A DNA stretch of 64,000 nt from CATQHP01 sp965214915. GTDB taxonomy: Bacteria; Acidobacteriota; Terriglobia; Bryobacterales; UBA6623. The stretch spans positions 806,001-870,000 of the forward strand of contig CBDCCP010000003.1 in NCBI GenBank assembly GCA_965214915.1, written 5' to 3'. The notes under the pieces are model-generated. The model was given only the letters and a program-made list of their open reading frames with translations. It was not told the origin of the DNA and searched no databases. The position numbers were made by a program, and so were the translations under genes. The first letter of the stretch is position 1, and each line of letters opens with the position of its first letter. This document shows, piece by piece, positions 57,980-64,000 of the stretch.

Positions 57980-58054
57980 GGCGGAAGAATTTTCAGAATA
58001 CCAGTGGCCGGCGGGGCTTGACGGTACGCGGGGCGGGGAAGCCAAACTGTTGGG

Positions 58055-58867
58055 ATGGGGTCCGTTGCGTTCACCAAGGCTCATGCCGCAGGCAACGATT
58101 TTCTGATCGTCGAGAGGCGCGATTTGGAGGCAGCCGGCATCGCGGCGGCCGTGCTGCCGGACTTCGCCAAGCGGATTTGCAGCCGGCATTTCGGCGTCGG
58201 GGCCGACGGACTCGAGATTGTCGGCGAGAGTGACGCCGCCGACGCGGAAATCCATCTCTGGAACTCCGACGGCAGCGCCGCCGAAATTTCCGGCAACGGA
58301 ACGCGCTGCGCCGCCGCGTACTTGACGGCGGCGCAGAGGGTCGGCGAGCGGTTGTCCATCTCCACCGGCGCCGGCGTGAAACGTCTCGAATTGATCCGCA
58401 GCCGCCGGTCAAAGTATGTGTTCAAGATGGCTATGGGTCTGCCGGTCTGTGAAGCCGCCTTGGCCCTGCTGGAGGTCGAAGGCAGTCCGCTGACGGCCAC
58501 CATCGTCAACGTGGGCAACCCGCAATGCGTGGTGTTCGTCGAGAGCTTCGCCCTGGATTGGCGCAAGCTGGGCGCGGCCCTCTCGCGCTATCCGCGGTTT
58601 CCCGGCGGCGCCAACGTCTCATTCGTCCGGGTTATCGACCGCAACACGCTCGACGTTCGCTTCTGGGAGCGCGGCGCGGGCGAGACGATGAGCTCGGGCA
58701 CGGGCGCGACGGGCGCCGCCGCGGCGGCGGTCATAACCGGACGGGCCGAGAGCCCGATCGCCGTCAAGACCGCGGCGGGCGAAATGCGCTTCGAGTGGAG
58801 CGATGAAATGTACTTGACGGGTCCGGCCGCCATCGTCGCCTCCGGCCTCTACGAAACGGGAAGGTGA
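58055..58867 (+). CDS. dapF: Diaminopimelate epimerase-like protein
   Basis: A 270-residue protein of the DapF fold that interconverts LL- and meso-diaminopimelate in lysine and cell-wall synthesis. Motifs are KAHAAGNDFLIVERRDLE, HFGVGADGLEIVGES, the first catalytic cysteine C85 in ISGNGTRCAAAYL, VNVGNPQCVVF and WERGAGETMSSGTGATGAAA. The second catalytic cysteine, just before GTG, is serine (S214). This may be a lineage variant or signal a different substrate. GTG of the next frame overlaps its TGA. Confidence 0.85.
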   Translation: MGSVAFTKAHAAGNDFLIVERRDLEAAGIAAAVLPDFAKRICSRHFGVGADGLEIVGESDAADAEIHLWNSDGSAAEISGNGTRCAAAYLTAAQRVGERLSISTGAGVKRLELIRSRRSKYVFKMAMGLPVCEAALALLEVEGSPLTATIVNVGNPQCVVFVESFALDWRKLGAALSRYPRFPGGANVSFVRVIDRNTLDVRFWERGAGETMSSGTGATGAAAAAVITGRAESPIAVKTAAGEMRFEWSDEMYLTGPAAIVASGLYETGR

Positions 58868-58896
58868 CCCATTCGGCGGCGACTACACTGGGAAAG

Positions 58897-61077
58897 ATGA
58901 CCCGCGAGAAGCTCGCCCTGTACGGAGGCAGCCCCGGACGGGCTGCGCGACGGCCCTGCGCTTCACATGCCGCGTCCCGCGGCGGCGTCCCGCGTCTTGC
59001 CCTCTGTGCCGCGTTGGCGGCGGCGGCAGTTGCCGGGGCGCAGCCCGCGGACGAGTGGACGATCGAGACGGTTGCCGGGAGTTCTTCCGTGAGGGACGGC
59101 GGACCGGCGGTTCAGGCGCTGCTTTACTTTCCCTGGAACGTGGCGGTGGACGGTTCGGACAACATCTACATCGTCGATACCGACAACCATCGCATCCGCA
59201 AGATCGATGCCGCCACGGGCAACATCTCCACGGCGGCGGGAACCGGGGAGCGGGGCTACAGCGGGGACGGCGGACCGGCGGTCGAGGCGCAACTCGACCG
59301 GCCCCGAAGCGTGGCCGTGGACGATTCGGGCAACCTCTACATTGCAGATACCGACAACCACCGCGTCCGCAAGGTCGATGCCGCAGGCAACATCTCCACG
59401 ACGGCGGGAACCGGTAAGGCCAGCTACAGCGGGGACGGCGGACCGGCGGTCGAGGCGCCAATCGCTTGGCCCCGAAGCGTGGCGACGGACGGTTCGGGCA
59501 ACCTCTATATCGTCAGCAGCGGCAGCCACCGCATCTACAAGGTCGATGCCGCAGGCAACATCTCCACGGCGGCGGGAACCGGGCAGCACGGCTACAGCGG
59601 GGACGGCGGGCCGGCGATTCAAGCGCAACTCGCCGGGGCCTTTGGCGTAGCGGTGGACGGTTCGGGCAATCTCTACATTGCCGATACCTTCAACCACCGC
59701 GTCCGCAAGGTCGATGCCGCAGGCAACATCTCCACGGCGGCGGGAAGCGGGCAGCACGGCTACAGCGGGGACGGCGGGCCGGCGATTCAAGCGCGACTCG
59801 GCGGCCCTCATGGCGTAGCGGTGGACGGTTCGGGCAATCTCTACATTGCCGATACCTTCAACCACCGCATCCGTAAAGTCGATGCCACAGGCAACATCTC
59901 CACGGCGGCGGGAGGCAAGCGGGCCGACTCCAGCGGCGTCGGCGGCAGACCGGCGTTATACGCGCAACTCCGCAGTCCCAACGGCGTAGCGGTGGACGGG
60001 GCGGGCAATCTCTACATTGCCGATACCTTCAACCACCGCGTCCGCAAGGTCGATGCCGCAGGCAACATCTCCACGGCGGCGGGAAGCGGTCGCGTCGGCG
60101 ATGGCGGGCCGGCGGTCGAGGCGTGGCTCTACCACCCCGCAGGAGTGGCGGTGGATGAAGCGGACAACATCTACATCGCCGACAGCTACGACCACCGCAT
60201 CCGCAAGGTCGATGCTGTCACGGGCGCCATCTTCACGGTGACGGGAACCGGGGAGGCCGGCTACAGCGGCCAGTTTGTCCCGATGTTTCTCGCGCAATTC
60301 CGCCATCCTGAAGGAGTCGCGGTGGACGGTTCGGACAACCTGTACATCGCCGATAGTAACAACAACCGCATCCGTAAAATCAATGCCGCGGGCAACCTCT
60401 CTGCGGCGGCGGGAAGCGGGCGGTCCGGCTACATCGGGCACAGCGGATTGGCGACTGGAGCACAACTTACCGCGCCCCAAGGCGTAGCGGTGGACGGCTG
60501 GGGAAACCTCTATATCGCCGATACAGGCAACCACTGCATCCGCAAGGTCGATGCCGGTAGATCGTCCATCTCTACGATCGTAGGAACCGGCGAGAGAGGC
60601 TCCGGCGGGGACGGCGGGCCGGCGGCTCAAGCGCAACTCTATTTGCCTCAAGGCGTAGCGGCGGACGGGACGGGCAATCTCTACATCGCCGATACCTACA
60701 ACCACCGCATCCGCAAGGTCGATGCCGCAGGCAACGTCTCCACGGTTGCGGGAACCGGGGAGTACGGCTACAACGGGGACGGCGAGCCGGCGGTTCAGGC
60801 GCAACTCGCCCTCCCCCAGGGCGTGGCGGTGGACGGGACGGGCAATCTCTACATTGCCGATACCTTCAACCATCGCGTCCGCAAGATCGATGCCGCAGGC
60901 AACATCTCCACGGTCGCGGGAACCGGGAAGGCCGGCTACAGCGGGGACGGCGGGACGGCGGCTCAGGCGCAACTCGCCGGCCCCCAGGGCGTGGCCGTGG
61001 ACGGGGCGGGCAACATCTACATCGCCGACAGCTACAACCAGCGCATCCGCCGCCTGACGCCGCCCGCCCGGCGGTAA
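58897..61077 (+). CDS. NHL-repeat beta-propeller secreted protein
   Basis: A 726-residue exported protein with about twelve NHL-type repeats of some 55-57 residues, each like GVAVDGSGNLYIADTFNHRV followed by RKVDAAGNISTAAGTGQHGY and SGDGGPAIQAQL. The signal segment is LALCAALAAAAVAGAQPADE. NHL propellers bind proteins or ligands; no catalytic site is visible. The DNA of the repeats is nearly identical over long stretches (period about 170 bases), a sign of recent expansion or homogenisation. ATG 58897 follows GGGAAAG; a GTG at 58864 overlapping dapF is an alternative. Confidence 0.88.
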   Translation: MTREKLALYGGSPGRAARRPCASHAASRGGVPRLALCAALAAAAVAGAQPADEWTIETVAGSSSVRDGGPAVQALLYFPWNVAVDGSDNIYIVDTDNHRIRKIDAATGNISTAAGTGERGYSGDGGPAVEAQLDRPRSVAVDDSGNLYIADTDNHRVRKVDAAGNISTTAGTGKASYSGDGGPAVEAPIAWPRSVATDGSGNLYIVSSGSHRIYKVDAAGNISTAAGTGQHGYSGDGGPAIQAQLAGAFGVAVDGSGNLYIADTFNHRVRKVDAAGNISTAAGSGQHGYSGDGGPAIQARLGGPHGVAVDGSGNLYIADTFNHRIRKVDATGNISTAAGGKRADSSGVGGRPALYAQLRSPNGVAVDGAGNLYIADTFNHRVRKVDAAGNISTAAGSGRVGDGGPAVEAWLYHPAGVAVDEADNIYIADSYDHRIRKVDAVTGAIFTVTGTGEAGYSGQFVPMFLAQFRHPEGVAVDGSDNLYIADSNNNRIRKINAAGNLSAAAGSGRSGYIGHSGLATGAQLTAPQGVAVDGWGNLYIADTGNHCIRKVDAGRSSISTIVGTGERGSGGDGGPAAQAQLYLPQGVAADGTGNLYIADTYNHRIRKVDAAGNVSTVAGTGEYGYNGDGEPAVQAQLALPQGVAVDGTGNLYIADTFNHRVRKIDAAGNISTVAGTGKAGYSGDGGTAAQAQLAGPQGVAVDGAGNIYIADSYNQRIRRLTPPARR

Positions 61078-61250
61078 CCGGCCGGCGCGGCAGCGCGAAA
61101 GCCGCCGCGTTGCGTCCGGCGGCAACCCCGCTCCAAACGCTGGCGGCGCCCGTACCCTGCGCAGCGGCCGGCGCCCTACCGGACATTCCGCATCGACCGC
61201 CTCCATATCTCCCTCGAACCGCTGCGGACAAAACCGGCGGGACATGCGGG

Positions 61251-64000
61251 TCAATACCATTCCACGTGTTCACGCCAATTCGGCACAATAGTAACGGAGC
61301 CTGTAGGATGCAGCCCGAACACCTTGTAAACCATGGCGGACTCGCCAACGAATGTTATGGATGAAACACTCTCTGCCAAGAAGCCATTCCGGGGATAATG
61401 CCCTCGGAGAACGCCGTTCTCCAGATCCCTGAAGAAAATCCTGTAAACGAAGTCTCTGCTCCGCCTATCGATTTCACCGAGTTCAAAAACATGCACTCCA
61501 GCGGGAGGATAAACGATGTTCCGACTGTTATAACCGTAGAGATGTACCGTTGCCTCGCCGTCCGCCAGCGCCAGCACGCTCCAATATCTTTTCATCTCCG
61601 GATAGGCGCCCCACACGGCATCCGGGTTGCAGATTTCCTCCGGATGAGAAAAACCCAGCGTGTCGATCGGATACCGCACCAAGCAGGGGTTGGGAAAAGT
61701 CACTGAGTCAACCGCGCGGTGAGTCGCATACACGTACTCACCCGTCGCCACGATCGGCCTGAGTTGCTGAAACATCTGGGGCGGAAAATCGGAGGTCGTG
61801 TACGGCCGCTCCCGGTCGCGGTCGTAGATAACCAAGCGACCGGCTCGAGTGGCCACCACGATCGCTTCGGGCTCGTCGGCGAGAGCTTTCATGCGCCAGT
61901 CGCCCGATCTCGACAGGTCGTCCCGCTCGTAGTGGTCGTGGGGGATATCGAACTCGAGATCCATAGCCAGCGAGTCGGCGCGGAAGCGGCGAACCCGCAG
62001 GAAACCATCGAGCATGTATAGATATTTGCCGCCGGCGGACACTTCGAGATCGATCGCCCGTCTCGGCTTTGGCTCGCCCTTGGGGATGGTGATTTCTGCG
62101 ATCCGCTCCATTTCCGGAAGCCGATGCGCCGATAGAGTCCACTCGTCCCGAAAGAAACCTACGACGACATAAAGGATTTGCGCAGAGCGGTCCACCGCGA
62201 AGACATCGGCCGGCAGTCTCCAAAGCCGAGGGCCGGGGTGTTGCGGGAGCAAGAAGGAGTTCGTACCGCGGAGGTGCAGTTTCCAGCGCTGTACGCCTCC
62301 GCCGGGCGGCGGATTTCTGATGACGATCTCGTCTTCGCCGGGCTGGGCCAGACGGGCCGGAATCCTGACTTGGTAGGGATGGGAGTAGAAATTGCCCGGC
62401 GTTACCGGCAGCCGCTGCCCTCTCCACAGGACCTCGGTGTCGTCATAGACAGGTTCGGCCACGGCGATAGTCAGGGGGTCGTCCGTCGCTAAAAAGGGGC
62501 GCGACGCCGGCGGCATACGGCCGACGATTACGGGGAACGGCTCCGACGCGACGGGCTCGGGTTGCGCGGGAACGACAAGGCGACCGTCGAAGCGGCCGGG
62601 GCGAAGATCGACCAAGACGCCCGTGGTTCCCTCGAACGCGTATGTTGTGCAAGCTTCGAATGGGCTGCGCGCATCCAGAGGAATGCTCCGGTTGTCGAAT
62701 TGCAACTGCATCCCGAGCGCAAAGTTCGTCCCTTGAAAACAGACCCAATCGCTGATGTTCCCTCGCAGCGCCTGCAGGTACGCCGTTTGCGGGCGCAGCA
62801 GCTTGGGGCGTGGAATCGAGAGGTCGATGTGCCGGAGAACGAGGTCGTCATTAAAATAACCCACTCCTGCCGGAAACGGTTGGATCGCGGATCCCTGCAA
62901 TTCCCTCGGTATCGAGTCGTACCGGATGGAGCGGAGGGAGTCTCTCTTCCCCAACGACCAGATGCCGCCGGCCGCCGACTGCGTTACCTGGAAGCCCCCA
63001 ATTGGAGTACTCATCTGAAATTTCGTTGCCGAATCGTCCAAACACGCAAGACCTGCCCGCCCGTCGGAGCCTCGGACCGCTGCCCCTCCGGGAGTAAAGT
63101 GGCTGCTCGCTCTCCCGGCAACGACACACAACCGCCCATCGTCAAGGAGCAAGGCGCCGGCCGCTCCAAGAATCGAGTCGTCCCCGCCCGCGTGAAACGC
63201 TTTTCTCCAGGCGCCTTCGCCGGGGACAAAGTTTATGGCAAAAACCGAACCGCCGTGGAACCTGGGCGGCTGTGCCGGCATCAAGCCCGGGATAGCCCCG
63301 CTCTCTGCCTGGCCGACCATCCAGACGCCGCCGGCGGAATCCACCTGAACGCCGACTACATTGCTATGGAAGTTCTGACCGCCGATGTAAGTGCTGAACG
63401 TCAATCTCTGCAAATCCGCCGAAAACGCGGAAACGAACCCTCCGGACCAACCGGGACGGGGAGGCGTATGTTGGATAGGGTCCTTGAGGGGCAAGTCGCC
63501 GCCTGATCCGTTGCCGTAAACATAGACGAGACCCGCCGGAGATAGCTCGAGGCCATCCAAGCCGATATCGCCCGGCAGGTACGTCAACGCATCGAACCGT
63601 TTCGCGGCGATGTCATGGCGCAAAATCAGGACCGATGTCGGCTCGTTGTGGAAACCCCGTGGAATCTCCAGATTCCGGGAACCATCGAAGACCACGTCTC
63701 TACTTGCGAAACCGAGGTAAACACGCTCTCCCTGCGCGGCATGGAGAAGCATACTGTACCTACCGGTAGCGGATTCAAGCGGCAAGTATGTCGCGTACTC
63801 AAGCTTGCTGCCGTCCGCGGACAGGCGGGCCAGAAAATTTGCCCGATAGTGCATCGGGTTGCGGAGCGGATTCGGGTACGGCGCCCCGGGCGTCGCAATA
63901 CTCGGAAGAGTCGAGTTTCCGAGCAAGAGAACCCTGCCCAGGCTGTCCACATCCATCGCTCGGCACGAAGTGTTTGTCGCCGGGCCGAGATAGGAAACGA
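61251..64000 (-). CDS. Large SBBP-like beta-propeller protein, cut by the window edge
   Basis: At least 916 codons are open to the right edge, so the N-terminus is missing. The N-terminal visible part repeats SBBP-like motifs such as VSYLGPATNTS, AMDVDSLGRVLLLGNSTLP and TFSTYIGGQNFHSNVVGVQV, typical of propeller proteins in Solibacter relatives. A mid-section (QTAYLQALRGNISDWVCFQG, QLQFDNRSIPLD) resembles the IPT/TIG-like region preceding TIGR03437. The C-terminal part returns to propeller-like repeats (DLEVSAGGKYLYMLDGFLRV). The function is unknown. An ATG at 63956 is internal to the open frame and not the start. Confidence 0.75.
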   Translation of the reverse strand, partial: VSYLGPATNTSCRAMDVDSLGRVLLLGNSTLPSIATPGAPYPNPLRNPMHYRANFLARLSADGSKLEYATYLPLESATGRYSMLLHAAQGERVYLGFASRDVVFDGSRNLEIPRGFHNEPTSVLILRHDIAAKRFDALTYLPGDIGLDGLELSPAGLVYVYGNGSGGDLPLKDPIQHTPPRPGWSGGFVSAFSADLQRLTFSTYIGGQNFHSNVVGVQVDSAGGVWMVGQAESGAIPGLMPAQPPRFHGGSVFAINFVPGEGAWRKAFHAGGDDSILGAAGALLLDDGRLCVVAGRASSHFTPGGAAVRGSDGRAGLACLDDSATKFQMSTPIGGFQVTQSAAGGIWSLGKRDSLRSIRYDSIPRELQGSAIQPFPAGVGYFNDDLVLRHIDLSIPRPKLLRPQTAYLQALRGNISDWVCFQGTNFALGMQLQFDNRSIPLDARSPFEACTTYAFEGTTGVLVDLRPGRFDGRLVVPAQPEPVASEPFPVIVGRMPPASRPFLATDDPLTIAVAEPVYDDTEVLWRGQRLPVTPGNFYSHPYQVRIPARLAQPGEDEIVIRNPPPGGGVQRWKLHLRGTNSFLLPQHPGPRLWRLPADVFAVDRSAQILYVVVGFFRDEWTLSAHRLPEMERIAEITIPKGEPKPRRAIDLEVSAGGKYLYMLDGFLRVRRFRADSLAMDLEFDIPHDHYERDDLSRSGDWRMKALADEPEAIVVATRAGRLVIYDRDRERPYTTSDFPPQMFQQLRPIVATGEYVYATHRAVDSVTFPNPCLVRYPIDTLGFSHPEEICNPDAVWGAYPEMKRYWSVLALADGEATVHLYGYNSRNIVYPPAGVHVFELGEIDRRSRDFVYRIFFRDLENGVLRGHYPRNGFLAESVSSITFVGESAMVYKVFGLHPTGSVTIVPNWREHVEWY

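Noticed and set aside
58897..61077. Periodic DNA as a CRISPR or satellite array
   Set aside because: The period (about 170 bases) keeps the reading frame and encodes NHL repeats throughout.

Overview
The window is high-GC bacterial DNA, most likely from an Acidobacteriota genome of the Bryobacterales (Solibacter-like) type. The taxonomic markers are two proteins with the Solibacter-type C-terminal domain known as TIGR03437 (1-2184), a TonB-dependent receptor of the large acidobacterial kind (20125-22812), a DUF1553/DUF1549 plus DUF1501 gene pair (46025-50201), and long NHL and SBBP-like beta-propeller proteins (58897-64000). Three tandem ankyrin-repeat genes and a sulfotransferase-like gene would suit a host-associated or marine lineage, but that is inference.

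Layout. 1-2937: a minus-strand cluster of P19-type periplasmic metal-binding proteins, two of them carrying TIGR03437 domains. 3337-4799: a decayed insertion sequence. 4849-12524: housekeeping genes (transglutaminase, ychF, TPR protein, RibBA, aminotransferase). 12584-20018: a defence island made of an NgoMIV-type restriction-modification system with a Vsr endonuclease, followed by a compact type III-A CRISPR effector module (csm1, csm2, csm3, csm4 and a CARF-HEPN ribonuclease) bounded by an 18-bp direct repeat. 20125-39325: TonB receptor, an ArsC/Spx-like gene, DUF3500, metY, YceI, pta, a M20 peptidase, asd, an aldo/keto reductase, a rhodanese and a Gfo/Idh oxidoreductase. 39326-50823: an AT-rich intergenic island with a possible structured RNA, then accD-folC-plsC-xylB, a PQQ propeller, the DUF1553/DUF1501 pair and an ECF sigma factor. 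51013-58867: ankyrin genes, a CoA-binding protein, argB-argC, a M3 peptidase and dapF. 58897-64000: beta-propeller proteins.

The most striking observation is two genes in which an in-frame TGA sits exactly where the family has its catalytic cysteine: an ArsC/Spx-like protein (U-T-S-C, TGA at 23187-23189) and a lipoprotein rhodanese (T-Y-U-M-R-G-G, TGA at 37091-37093). In each, a hairpin with a G at the start of its loop lies about 21-22 nt downstream of the TGA, as expected for a bacterial SECIS element. TGA is used as an ordinary stop elsewhere in the window, so selenocysteine is the most economical explanation. Ordinary gene finding truncates both genes.

Other points of interest are a type III-A module with no csm5, cas6, cas1, cas2 or array in the window and an HD-less Csm1; a TIGR03437-P19 fusion whose metal site has lost two ligands; a dispersed 7-bp-period repeat family that forms the ends of several genes; a RibBA protein with key residues missing in both halves; and a tandem duplication around the ankyrin genes. 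No tRNA, rRNA, CRISPR array or replication origin was recognised.
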